DNA of 41,825 nucleotides, taken from NCBI GenBank assembly GCA_033439795.1, contig JAUTDP010000022.1:1-41825 (forward strand). Direction: 5' to 3'. Shown piece after piece: positions 11,156-23,603 of the stretch (within the stretch, counting starts at the first letter, position 1; every line of letters starts with the position of its first letter). Source of the stretch: Sordaria brevicollis. Taxonomy: Eukaryota > Ascomycota > Sordariomycetes > Sordariales > Sordariaceae. Both the position numbers and the translations under genes were made by a program. Below the pieces are notes generated by a model. The model worked only from the letters and a program-made list of their open reading frames with translations. It ran no database searches and was not told the origin of the DNA.

Positions 11156-12919
11156 GGACTTTTTCCGATGCCATCTATTGTCAGGCATGTCGTTTCCTTT
11201 TTTCTTTCATGTCTTCACGAGTACGTTTCTTTTTGCTCGGTAATCTTCAATAGCTAGATAACCTGCCCTTGTTCGGTGACTTTTTTGATTGAAAATTAAG
11301 AGTCTTGATATTTTGAACATGAAAACGTTGAAGACATGTACATAGCTCCATAATTGAAAACATTTCTTATCACCGAACAGAAAGTGTAGATGTTCAGCAA
11401 CTAATTACAATATCTTCAAGTCTTGACCATGATAATCATGTCTCTGATAACTCATTCCAACAGTTGTGCGTTAAATGAACCTGTAGTGTCCTCTTTCAAT
11501 AACGAGTTCAAATTCGAACCTTAGGACATATACAAGTCTTCTGTGAACAGTCTTCTACTCAGAGTTCATGGCCTCAGTTGATGTTTGCTCGATTTATGAC
11601 AGTTTGATTAGAGAGGCCTTAATGTTAAAGTAATCTCCGTCATCTTTCTTAAGAGCTGAAGTCAAGAGCTCGAACTTCGTGTTGTCACGACAAAACACAT
11701 TATGGAACGTAACCTAAGAAGACTAAACTACAACATGGCTTCACGGTCCTGGCCGTAGAGCACTATTTTCCTATCACAATCTAGCGACTTGCGCCAACGA
11801 TGTCTTTTGTTCATTCAACAACCTCCAATTGCTCAAATCTACTTGCCTGTTGAAAGGCCTGTGGGAGAAATGGCGACGATACTGCCTCAAGTGGACATCT
11901 TGGACATATAGCCGGACGATGTCAAATCCCGGTCATTCTATGCCTCTACGAGTTATCAAATCATCCAGTCCACTAAGCTGTTCAATAAATCCCATGAGCG
12001 CTCTTGTCAGGCTCGTAGGCTTCTCGAGCTGAAAGTGCTGGGCCTCTTCTTCTAAGATGGCACTGGACGAGAAAGTTAACACTCCTGTCCTCTTCTCCTT
12101 CGAAGCCTACTCCCTGAGATTCTGATCCCGTCGTTTACTTTCAGGACGGTTACACTCACAGTTTGAGCTCAGGCTTCTTCACGTCTCCTAACATGCCTAG
12201 CTCATCCTGTCTCTACACTGCCTCCTTTCATGAAGACGTCAACTTGTGGCTCGCATAGGCGTCCGGCGATGATAACCATATCCGAAGTCAGCCCGCACCT
12301 TCCCCTCAGATGCTGTTACTAGAACTCTCCTCCGAAGACAGCCGCCAAAAGCCGATATCAAACGCCTCCCCACAACATTTGTCAAGCCTCCAGTGTAACA
12401 CAACAAGAAGAAAGCCACAGCTTCGTACAGAATCAGAAACATTGAACCGCTCGTGCGTAACTCGACCGAGTGCCGTAGACGCCACATCCCACCATATCCC
12501 TCGCTTCCCCTCGTCCTCCGTGGGGGCCTAGGGGGGCGCCACGCCAAGTTCGCCATGTGGCTGTCCACTCCAGCAGTCTACCTCTAGGCAGAGGTAGCCG
12601 AACGTCTTGTGTCACTTCAATTATCCCCCATGCTCTAATCCAGGCACCTCCCCGAACAGGACGCATGGTGTTCAGGAACCGACGCCACGTATTCAATAAT
12701 CACATCCATTGACGAACAGTCGACGGCCAGGCCGCTTTTTGTCAGAGATAATTGGATCCCAAGAGACAATTGGACCTATTAATGTACTCTGCGACTCAAT
12801 TCGAATGGCTATGGCGCCATTTACGTCATTCCTCACGATAACCTCATGTATACTCCTCCTCTAATACATAGACGGAAGGTGGGTTTCCTTTAGGTTTGAA
12901 GCTAAGAATCACGGTGTCC

Positions 12920-12956
12920 AGGTCAAGGCTTATGTAGGTCAAGGTCCAGGTCAAGG
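12920..12956. repeat. Three copies of AGGTCAAGG
   Basis: The 9-mer AGGTCAAGG occurs at 12,920, 12,936 and 12,948, with spacings of 16 and 12 bp. It could be a cluster of transcription factor sites or simple sequence drift; no partner gene is close. Confidence 0.7.
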
Positions 12957-13025
12957 CGTGGCTTTGTGGCTTGCGTTGGGAATTGTCTTGAGTCGTAGTG
13001 CATTTGTTTCCCCACGAAGTTGGAA

Positions 13026-13049
13026 GTCCAAGAACGTCCAAGAACGTCC
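13026..13049. repeat. 10-bp tandem repeat GTCCAAGAAC
   Basis: Two perfect head-to-tail copies plus a partial third (GTCC). Short simple duplication. Confidence 0.75.
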
Positions 13050-13328
13050 CAAAAGTGAGGGGATACGCAACTACGCTAGAGGTATGTATGTAGATGTACG
13101 CTACGCTATGTACGCAAATTTGCAATCGCTATAGCTTATGCCCAGACTATTAGTCGCTGCGCCAACAGATAGTGCGTAGATGTAACTATGCATCTCTGGG
13201 CGAGATAGTGCTGGACTGGGAAGGGAAGCTGGCATTGGATCTGGTCTTGGTCTTGGGATGGATGCCTTGCGCAAGTTGCAAGTGGAAGGCTGTTGCTGTG
13301 GCGACAATCTCTTGGACTTTTCAATGTT

Positions 13329-13358
13329 GGTGGTGACCGTGGTGGTGGTGACCGTGGT
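13329..13358. repeat. Perfect 15-bp tandem duplication
   Basis: GGTGGTGACCGTGGT occurs twice head to tail with no mismatch. Simple GT-rich duplication in intergenic DNA. Confidence 0.8.
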
Positions 13359-16300
13359 GTGTGCGGTCCATCAAGGTTCTGGTCTGGTCCCCTTGGACGC
13401 GGGATGCCGAGAGGTCGTAAAGAAGATGCATGGTGCCCATACTACTACTGTATCTGTACTACCCCTCAAACACACAAGAACCTTGATGACTTCCAGTTCT
13501 GTGACAAAGAGGCTCTTGTTCGTGATGTACTTCTGTCCGTATTCAGAAGCTGGATAATCGTCCACTTACACGCTGGGGCGCGTAGAATGTCTTGACCATA
13601 TGCAACATCGATCACGCGATATTGTGTGCTGTACTGCTGTTTGAGGAGAAGAGAAAAGGACTTGCCTTATTCATCTTCGCTCGAGGGGGGCTGTGATGTA
13701 TGTGATGGAAGAGGCAATGTCGAAGGAATTAGCTCACTTGAGTGAAGAAGCACGCATGGAAGGCCAAGATTGACCAAGATGAGACTGGAGGCAACGGAAG
13801 AGAGACCCTTCGAAGGTCAGGCAGGAGACATGACCAACAGACACCTACCCATCAACAGCTGCCTGTATCATGGGTTCTCGTCCCGGTATTGCATCGACAC
13901 CACCAGCCGGGTTTCGGTGCGAATCCTCGTATCGTTTGTTTATATTAAACTCCCTATCGCGATAAGTCGTTTCCCGTTTTCCTGGTTCACAAGCACATGC
14001 TGGCCTTCCAGCATCAGCGGGCATCAGCAACAATGATGAATGATGACATTGGATGGGAAGCGTTTCCAAACTTTGGAAACCGAATCAGAAAATGCCCTGG
14101 GGATGCGAGTCGTGTGCAGCGGTTGCAACTTTGCAAAAAAAGCGAAAATGCTTGTTGTGACGTGCTGATGGGGTTGCGTTTGTGACATGGACATTTGTCG
14201 TCGTGACTTCTCCATTGCAACGGTCGTCGAGCCGGATTCGGCAGCTGCCAAAGTTCCTCCACAGCGGGGACTGGGATGATGGACTCCTCTTCAAAATCAC
14301 CAAGCTAGCGCCGGGTTTTGCGGGCAATGCAAGTTTGAGGAAACACAAAAGAAGCGTGCAGCAGCAGGGCAGGGCAGTCGGCAGGATGAAGATACCTCTA
14401 CGTACAAGTAGACGGCGAAACTGCGCTGGGCGGGCGTCACTGACGAAAGAAACCGTGACCCGGCCCCGCCCCGCGTTTTCTTGGTGGTGGTGAACGGGAG
14501 AGAAATGGAAAAAGAGAGGAGGTTGATAGAGTTTGAGACACTACAGACCTTGGACCGGACAACTACTAGATACCTATCCAATCCCTCCCGGCGCGCACCT
14601 TACCTCGAAAGGCATGACCGAAGCACGCGAAGCGCAAACAAAAGTTGACACCTCCGAGGCCCATCGGGTGGATGTTCTGCTGAATGACAACATCACGGCC
14701 AAAACTTGGCTTCCACAGCGGGCGCGGGCTTTCTTCAAACAAAAATGCCCAGCAATTCGCTAATCGACTTCATGTTTCCCTCCCATTTCCCATTCAGGAA
14801 GGCGAACAAAAGGTGGTGGAGGATAAGGTTGACTAGGCCTGCTAGCCTCTGCAAGCAGTTCGCACTTTGCATGTCTCCCCTGTCCCTTGTCCGTTGCGGT
14901 TGTACAAGCTTGAGCTTGGCGCTATTGGGGACTCCATCAACTGTTTAGCTTCATGCCTAGAAAATGGGAAATGGGCGAGGGAAGGACTGGAAGTCCCCAG
15001 TTTTTGCCAGCCATCCACTCCATTCCCATTGGGCATCCTGGCATCTCGCCGTCCGTCTCGGTGCCGGGTCAGGCGGGTGCACCGCGGCTTTGGTGGAGGC
15101 ACAGAGTGTGTGCCACTTCAGGAAGAAGGCTGCCGAAGAGCGCGGGGGATTGGTTGATGGTTGACGATTGGGGGATTGAAGGAGGCCCGGCCGGAGACCG
15201 GGCAAGCCACACCAACGCCATCCACACAAGAGATGTGGCCCATGGGCATTTCTAGCATCTCGCGTTTCACGAACAAGGTCGTTGGATATCGACGTCGGGG
15301 CAAAAAAGATGTGAGACAGCATAGAAATTACAAAGGGGGCTTGTTGATGGGTTGGACCGACCCATGTCCGATGCCGAGTCCACTGTCCGACTGGTCCACA
15401 GCGTTGATGTGATGGGCGTTGTTTTTTTTCTCTGCAGGAACAAGACTTCGGAGCACACTGACTCTTCCAGACTGTGATCGTCGGTCGTTTGCCTCGGGGA
15501 TTTTGCAAATGTTCTGCGAGTGGAATCTCTATCAGTGTGGGTTGAGGTTAGAGTGGAGGGGTGAACGAACTGCCTTCCAGAAATTGATGCAGGAGTCCAA
15601 GGACCAAACAGTTCTGTCAAGATTCATGCACCGTAGCAATCAAGAATACCACGGCGATAACTGGCTTGTTCGTTGGGTGGGCTCCTCGCTGAATGGCAGG
15701 CTGGCTGCACAAAGGGAAGTGCTCGACAGGAACACCACAGGATGTCCATGGCCAGGAAGCACATCTCTGCGATATTGTCTCACCCTAGCCACATAATCAG
15801 TTTTCTAGGCGTGCATCTTGTGTTCCAGTCCTCATCTCTAGACGCCTTGCCTGTGATAGCCACCGCGATAAAGCCTATCCAGTCCGTCCTACCACCTGCC
15901 TTTGAGACTATTTCATGGGCCATGTTGTATGTCGATGTCGAAAATAGCGTACGGAATGACGATGGGAAACCCTTCTTCCTTCACTTTGCTTCTTGGCAAA
16001 TCTTACAGCATTTTAGCATCTTTCCCCGCCGGAGACGCCTGAGATCTTGGACTGCCGGCACTTCAGAGGCCCTGAAAGACCTGGGGCAAGGGAACAAGGC
16101 CCTGACAACAAGCCGCCGGCGCTGTCTTTGAGCAAGGCAACGTGCAAGGCTTGTGTTTGAAGACAGTGAGAACTCCAGGGTCCACCACAAGCCAACTCCC
16201 GCGGCATCTTTCTTTTGGCAACGAAAGCTATCGATTTGCTGAAGCGGGCCGGGGGTGGGCCCTTTTGGACGGCTGGACGGTGCCCCATAGGTAGCCGATC

Positions 16301-17259
16301 GCGCCATCGCCACACCCTGTTCGAGTGCCCTGGTGCCCCCGTCGTGGCCCATCGAAACCCTGGCCGAGGGTGGCATCGAGATACGGCAAGCATGAACCAG
16401 GATTCATGGCAAAATGCCACCCTCCCAAAATCTACCAGCTTCCGGTTCGGTGCTCTTGTCCATGCCTCACGAAGCGTTTAGTCCAAAACCACTTGCTCTT
16501 TTTAGCCTGCCCGCGTCTGTGCATTGATGCCATGGTTTGGGCTTGGTGCCGGTGATAACGACGGAAGAGACATGGACGATGACAAACAAGCGCAAAGTCC
16601 AGTCTAGTCCAGTGGCAGTCCAGTCACCTCAATATCGACCCGGATGAACTAGAACCCCTCCTCCTACTACCAAAAGCCCAATGACAGTCGCCGGCCGTGA
16701 TGAAGTGCTGCGGTTGGTTCTCTCTTCTTCACTCACAAAACCCTTGATGCTGCTTGAATGTGACGCTCGCTCCAGACCACCATTCCCGAAATGTCAGGTA
16801 CCTCTCGCCCTCTCCCGCAGTCGGCCAGTCATGTTTGTCCATGTCGAGTTCGGATCGGCATTTCTTGCTTTGGGCTGACTCGACACTCTACAACAACAAC
16901 AACCGCAACAAACTCGGGAGGGCCCGTTCTCACGTGTGGCCTCTGGCTTGTATGTATCCATTCTGGAACGGGTGTAAATCCCAACGTGGAAGGTGGTGAT
17001 TGTCGTCCTGCCCAGATCGAAGTTACGCGCCGCGACGCCGAGACTCTACGATCCGGCCTGCGTCTGCGGATCGACAGTGTTGATGTGGATGCCAGTGTAG
17101 TGTAGCACTTTCATCCTCGACACAATGACGGCTTCTCTTGTTTCGGAAGGTCGTTTTGAGCCTCACATTGGAGGAGACAGACGAAGGCAAGCCAGGACTG
17201 GTGTTGAGAGACTTACACTTTGGAAATCAGAGAAGATGGAGGAGTATCCGGTGGCAAAA

Positions 17260-17413
17260 GTCGAGGATAAATATCATCCAGATGATCCCCCTTCTCGGTT
17301 CGAAATTCCTTCTCATCATCATCACTCCAACCATCCAGCCTTCAATCCTTCTCTCCATCCATCCTTCTCTCTCTTCTCAACGGTTCTTCTCGGCCTTTTG
17401 AACACCAGCAACC
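17260..17413 (+). promoter_or_regulatory. Probable promoter and leader of the protease gene
   Basis: GGATAAATAT at 17,262-17,271 is TATA-like and also carries a GATA core, the type of site bound by fungal nitrogen regulators. A pyrimidine-rich tract (about 17,340-17,390) follows, typical of the region just before fungal transcription starts. The leader ends in AGCAACC immediately before the start codon. Placement is by motif only. Confidence 0.4.
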
Positions 17414-18659
<1,246 letters not shown>

Positions 18660-20583
18660 GCGGCTTCTTATTTCCTTCTTCCTCTCAAAATCATGGAAAA
18701 AAGCGTTAGCGCAATCTAGGGATGGATGATGCGCGCGACGATGATGTGTGAATGATTGAATGGATTGGAAACTGGATGTGTGATGGATGATGTGACGGAT
18801 CAACAATTGGGAAACCAGATTTTGAAGGCTCTGGTTTTTCTCCATGAGATCTCATAACAAGAGAAGGACTTACACTGCACATTTTTGAGAAGGATTGGGC
18901 ATGTAAATAGTTCTCTTTTCTTACCTTTTTTCGCTAGGTCTCTCTTTGTTTTTTGGAGATGAACCTTGTTCGAGGGTCTTGGCCAGGCCGTTCATAACTC
19001 GAACTTTCTTTAGTGGATGAAATCAAAAAGAGTTAAAGATTACTTCTTGGTTGTTTGATTTGGTGCTTGGTGACTTGCTTGCTTTCGTCTCTCCAACTTG
19101 AATCGACCCATGGCTCCTCCCCTTCGCCTGCTGGTTAGTGCCCGTTTGGTGACATTGGTTGGTGATGACTGCTTGGTGATGGTTTGTCGTTTTCACCCTT
19201 CGTTGGATGGCCTCGTGCAGTCGATGGTGATGTGCTTCTCGACTTTTGAGCTTCCGAATGTCGCCTGGCGGATTTGAAAAGTGGGAAGTTGGAAAGTTGA
19301 AATTCTGCTCGAGTACTTTTTGAAAAATGAACTTGCAGAAGGGAGGGGGACGGATGCGAGTTGACGCTAACCTGCAATCACTCACGGCGCGCCTTCCCCC
19401 ATCAGATCTCGAGTGCGTCGCGAAAAGCCGAAGTCGGAATAAGATCTGACACTAACAAATCACAGGCATACTTTGTATGTGCAGACTGATAGCGGGGTAA
19501 CTTCGTCACCTACCCGAAAACGGAAGACCCGAGCACGCAACACCCACTCTCTTGCCCCACGGTTAGGTTCACCACCCCGCAATCCGGACTTTCCCCCAGC
19601 AAGACGCAACAGACGACTCGGATTGATAAATGGGCGACGCTCCGGCCAAGACCTGCCGATGAACACCAGGATAGGGAAATGCGATGGCCTCTTCGTGATT
19701 GGAAGAGAAGAAAGTCATGAAACAACTACCGTCCATATCAACCCAACAAGCCCCCTTCTCGACATGCCAATATGCTAAATCTAAATCCAAACAGGGTGAA
19801 TTGAATGGCATTGCTACTCCGAAAACGTCCTGCTCGAGGCTGGATCCTGGAGGTGTGGTAGTACGCGGCAGGAAGGCGTTGAGATGACAGGTTAGTTGAC
19901 AGTTTGACAGCTTGACAGTTTGACAGGTTGGCAGCTTGATGTACAAAGGCCCGAAGAAAGGGGAGAAGGGAAAGAAGATCGCCAAAGAGAACTTAAGGGA
20001 TGAGAACGGAAGCAGCCGGACGAAATCAACAAAGGCAGTGCAGTGCGATTAAACAGAAACAATCATGTACTCGGCGCAAAAGGAGTGTAGTAAATTCAAT
20101 GTATAGCAACTTTCTCATCTGTCCATGTCAATACTCGAACCAATGCTCTATATCATGTGCCATGTTCCATGTGCCCTTACCATAGGCCAGACCCTTCATC
20201 GAATAGATGCCGTATCGACCAGACGAAGTATCCAGTGGTATCCAACATAAGATCGCCATCATCATCATAACTTGAAGAAACTCCTTGTATAGGCCATGAG
20301 ACCAAATGCTGCCATGTCTGTATGTATGTATGTTGCAAGAAACGTCTTGTTCTTCTTCTCCCTTCTTCCATGCTTTCCATGCAAAGTGTTTGTGCAGTGG
20401 GTATCGTAAGAGGTATCAATCATCTTCGCAAAGAGAGAAAGCCAAAAATAATCGTGAAACCAAGAAAAAGCAGTGTAATCCAAAAAAAAAAGCCTAGGCA
20501 AAAACCAACTCCTGTCTACCGCCCGCCCGCTTCTCGCGCAAATCCAAGAAGACAGACACCATGCAACCAACTATCCTAAAGAA
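18660..20583. other. Intergenic between convergent protease and Vps62 genes
   Basis: Shared 3' region of two convergent genes. It contains T-rich and GAT-repeat stretches near 18,720-18,960 and a short tandem repeat at 19,895-19,938. Short frames on both strands have no recognisable domain. No gene supported. Confidence 0.6.
19895..19938. repeat. 8-bp tandem repeat (T/C)TTGACAG
   Basis: Units TTGACAG, TTTGACAG, CTTGACAG, TTTGACAG and the variant GTTGGCAG follow one another with an 8-bp period. It is a minisatellite-like array, likely to vary in unit number among strains. Confidence 0.85.
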
Positions 20584-22308
20584 TCAATACCAACTACTCT
20601 TCTCCCCGGCCTCAATGCTCCAAAGCAACGTGCACTTATCCGTCTGACACACCTTCCTCCGCTCCAAGTACTTGAACTTGGGTCCCAGCGGCCCGACAAT
20701 GTAGTGATACTCGCCAAACAGCCTCCACTGTCTGTAATCCGCCAGACTGTAGACGTCGTCGCCCCAGGCTCCTTCAAAGTGGAACCAGTTTGTCGGAGCC
20801 TCCGGGTTGTCCGCCGCGGGGACGAGGGAGGTGTAGTTCTTTGGAGGCTGGGAAGGGTTGCCAAGGTAGGGCGATTGGGGGGAGGAAGGCGTCTCGGTCT
20901 CGTTCAGGCCAACCTCGTAGTCGTACCAGTAGCTGTAGTGGTTAAGAGCAGGATCCCAGAGAGGACCGCGGTCGGTGACGTCCTTGAGCAACTTGAACGG
21001 CAGGACGTAGGGGTGCAAGCCGGGCGTGGCATACATGGCGTGACTTCCTACCGCCGAGTAGATGACGGGGCGAGGTGGCTTGCCGTTGGGCTGAACCTTC
21101 TTTTCCAAGGCAGGCCAGGCATAGGCCTTTCCACCGGCGTGCTCCGACAAGAACATGGCTTTCGGAATGCCGTTGTCGAAACGCACCATGCAGTGCTCCC
21201 AGTCGCCGACGTGGTTTCCGAAACGGATACCCAGCACGGTCTGTCCCAAGTTGTAAGAGTAAAAGAAGAACCAGAAGGCATCCAAGATGCCGGCACCTTT
21301 GTCGACTAGAATGAGCACGGCGGGGCCATTGGAGTAGCCGCTAGGGTTTGGCTTGTTCTTGTCGTCGTCATCGTCACTGTCGTTGGGGGCGCCACCAATG
21401 GGACGCTGCGGCTCACCATCGTCGCCCTGCATGAAACGCTTCATGCGACGATACGAAGGACCACCCTTGCGATACCGAGGAGCGGCGATGCGATTCGGCG
21501 GGTGCTGCTTGTCGGCGTCCCACCACGTGTTGCCATCGGTAGGCACGGTCGGGTTGTTTCCGGGAATCTTCTTTTCGGGGTTTCCGTTGTGTTCGTCGTC
21601 GCCATCGTCCTCATACTCGACGGGGATCCCGGCTCGGTTGTGGAGCCACTCGGGCCTGGATTCCACATCATCCATGCTCGTCAGAAAGACGGTGCCGTTC
21701 TTGGCGTTCAGCTTGGCGAGATTCCCCAGATCAAGTTCGTCCGTCCTGTTCACCGACCCGTCTTCCTCGTCCAGGAGTCCCATGTGCTTGACGTGCTCGG
21801 CCATGTCTGAAGGCCAAAAGTGTTCGCCCGAGTAGAGGTGGACGAGCGGCGCATGGTCGAGGACGTACTGGGGCACTTCTTGGAGGGGAGTGTTGTCGGC
21901 GGCGGAAGACTCGGATCGCTTGCGCTTGAGGTCGACATGGCCTGGCGCATGTTCCCAAGATTCGCTGCCAGGCTTGTTGACAAAGACGGCTGCTCCATCT
22001 TCTTCCCAGTTGCCAACACCGAGCACTTTGGCAATTTCTTCCGTCATGTCGAGGTCAGAACCGGGGCCCCAGCCGGGGAGAGTGGGCGCATCCCATCGAA
22101 TGTGCTGGATGCCGCAAAGACCAAGGTATCGACAGACCTGGCGATCAAACCAGTAAGGGGACGAGTTCACCCATTGTCTGTCTCGCTTTCGTTCTTCGGC
22201 GTCGGGAGGCGTAGGGTTCAGGTAACGCGGCAGAAAGGTGATGGTCAATATCGAGAAGATGGTGAGGGCGGTGACGAAGATGGTCGCCCGCCGGAGGGTG
22301 TAGATCAT
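20584..22308 (-). CDS. vps62: Vps62-family (vacuolar protein sorting-associated 62) membrane-anchored protein
   Basis: A single uninterrupted frame of 574 residues. Residues 8-26 (ATIFVTALTIFSILTITFL) form one N-terminal membrane anchor after a short basic segment, suggesting a type II protein with a lumenal or external body. The Vps62 signature covers about 144-175 (VPQYVLDHAPLVHLYSGEHFWPSD) and, after an acidic low-complexity linker at about 231-325, the blocks GNHVGDWEHCMVRF (364-377), SEHAGGKAYAW (388-398), YSAVGSHAMY (417-426) and WFHFEGAWGD (508-517). Several N-glycosylation sequons (48, 187, 204, 469, 491) fit passage through the secretory pathway. Budding yeast VPS62 was linked to protein delivery to the vacuole; its biochemical activity is not established. 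The first Met of the frame is the start; a purine occupies position -3. It converges with the protease gene. Confidence 0.92.
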   Translation of the reverse strand: MIYTLRRATIFVTALTIFSILTITFLPRYLNPTPPDAEERKRDRQWVNSSPYWFDRQVCRYLGLCGIQHIRWDAPTLPGWGPGSDLDMTEEIAKVLGVGNWEEDGAAVFVNKPGSESWEHAPGHVDLKRKRSESSAADNTPLQEVPQYVLDHAPLVHLYSGEHFWPSDMAEHVKHMGLLDEEDGSVNRTDELDLGNLAKLNAKNGTVFLTSMDDVESRPEWLHNRAGIPVEYEDDGDDEHNGNPEKKIPGNNPTVPTDGNTWWDADKQHPPNRIAAPRYRKGGPSYRRMKRFMQGDDGEPQRPIGGAPNDSDDDDDKNKPNPSGYSNGPAVLILVDKGAGILDAFWFFFYSYNLGQTVLGIRFGNHVGDWEHCMVRFDNGIPKAMFLSEHAGGKAYAWPALEKKVQPNGKPPRPVIYSAVGSHAMYATPGLHPYVLPFKLLKDVTDRGPLWDPALNHYSYWYDYEVGLNETETPSSPQSPYLGNPSQPPKNYTSLVPAADNPEAPTNWFHFEGAWGDDVYSLADYRQWRLFGEYHYIVGPLGPKFKYLERRKVCQTDKCTLLWSIEAGEKSSWY

Positions 22309-23603
22309 GTCTGTCGGAGCCTTCGGGATGGCGTTGCAAAGGTGTGAAATTCTATCGAGGTGTCGTATTCATAGATGTTGTTGAGGAAAGATGTATGTAT
22401 CCGTATTTGATGTTGTTGTTGGTTGGTGGTCAGATGGACGGTGGCTCAGCCAGATGACAAGGCTAAGAGTCTTGACTTGCAAGGGAAGCCCAGAAGGGGA
22501 TGGATGGGATGGATGGATGGGATGCCGGGTGCCGGACTAAGCGGCGGTGCAACTAGTACACAAGGTAAGACCAATACCGAGACCAGGGTGTTATTGTTTT
22601 TTATGTCGACTCGCAGAGTGTTGAAAGGGAGACGAGTATGGTAAAGAGGATAAAACACGACGGGAGTAACGGATCAAAGAGGATAGAAAAATGGAATAAC
22701 TTGAAAGCAGGACCACTAATAACTCTTCTTCCTCCGCAGCATCCTCCGCCCAGCAACCTAAATCAAGGACCGGACTGTTGTGTGTCTTGTGTGGTGTACT
22801 GCTGTGGAAACTGGGGACTTTTTAAACACACAAACAAGGAATGAGTGAGTGAGTGTGATGAGAGATGAAGTGGGAATGGAGACAGGAACCAAGGACGGCA
22901 AAGACGGAAAACGGAAAACAATCGGAGGTTGGAAAAAAAAAGATGGATGGATGCCAGAATCCGGAGAAGGTGGAAAGGGAAAAAGAACTTTCAGTTGTGA
23001 GTGCAAGTTCCTCCCCCACAAGGTCAAGACTGCGGGTGTGAGTGGACAGAACAGACACAGAGAGTCAGTCAAGTGCGTCCGGGTGTCACTCTCACAGTTT
23101 GTCAGTGTCACAGCGCTCTCACCACACAAGGTCGGGTGGCTTTTTTCAGGGCGCATCAGGTGCCGTCAGCACTGGAAGAATGAATGGCCACTTGGAATTC
23201 CCCGTGTGGGTTTTTGCGCCCTTGCGTCACGTCAGCCAAGAACCCCAAGAGCGCGGACCCTGCGCCCAGAACAAATCGAAGGCCTTTGGAGGCCAATCCA
23301 ACGCATCCGGCAGTCCCGTTGCGGCTAGGCGAGACAGTGCCTGATACGTGCAAAGACAAGGCCATTGCGTGCCTAAGAGGTGTAACAAACCCTGATTTTC
23401 AACACATGTACGTGATAATTACTCCATACGACCCAATCCGCACCTCATGCAGGCTTACAATGTGAGAGCAGATCATCACCATGCGTCCCCCCCACTTCGT
23501 GTTGGCCCTATCAAGAGATGCCCAATGCTACAAGTTCAAGAAACAAACGCCAACCAAACGCCTTGCCAATGCTGTCGAAGAGAAAAGAGTGTCCAACAAT
23601 GCT
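22309..23603. other. Intergenic between TFIIIC subunit and Vps62 genes
   Basis: This holds the upstream region of the Vps62 gene and the 3' region of the TFIIIC gene, both on the minus strand. Purine-rich runs on the plus strand (22,850-22,990), pyrimidine-rich on the coding strand, are typical of fungal promoters. No gene supported. Confidence 0.6.
22498..22524. repeat. GGAT/GGGAT simple repeat
   Basis: Repeated GGATG and GGGATG units just upstream of the Vps62 gene. Low-complexity sequence. Confidence 0.75.

Larger units (their letters stand above)
11128..17259. other. Long gene-poor interval between tRNA and protease
   Basis: About 6.1 kb of unmutated, normal-composition DNA in which I can support no protein gene. 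Frames of 60-183 codons occur on both strands, especially 12,240-12,700, 13,100-13,600 and 14,000-16,500, but they overlap heavily, have low-complexity Arg/Ser/Pro-rich translations and show no domains. A stretch at about 11,757-12,055 (+) has only one stop in about 100 codons but no recognised family. The interval may hold regulatory DNA or non-coding RNA; the sequence alone does not show which. Confidence 0.55.

Noticed and set aside
11505..11530. GGTTCGAAT on the minus strand, resembling a tRNA B box
   Set aside because: No anticodon or acceptor stem can be drawn around it.
11757..12055. Plus-strand stretch with one stop in about 100 codons
   Set aside because: Suggestive of a gene relic, but no family could be named and the opposite strand also has fair open stretches. 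Kept only as a remark on the interval.
14957..15508. 183-codon minus-strand frame in the intergenic interval
   Set aside because: Low-complexity Ser/Pro/Arg-rich translation overlapped by several other frames; no domain, and no intron or start context that stands out.
15673..16131. 152-codon plus-strand frame
   Set aside because: No recognisable motif; overlapping minus-strand frames are of similar length, as expected by chance in GC-balanced DNA.
17310..17330. GGTTCGAAATTCC, resembling a B box
   Set aside because: No tRNA cloverleaf around it; it lies in the protease upstream region.
20704..22347. Plus-strand frames across the Vps62 gene (201, 160 and 175 codons)
   Set aside because: They overlap an intact family member on the minus strand and show no domains.
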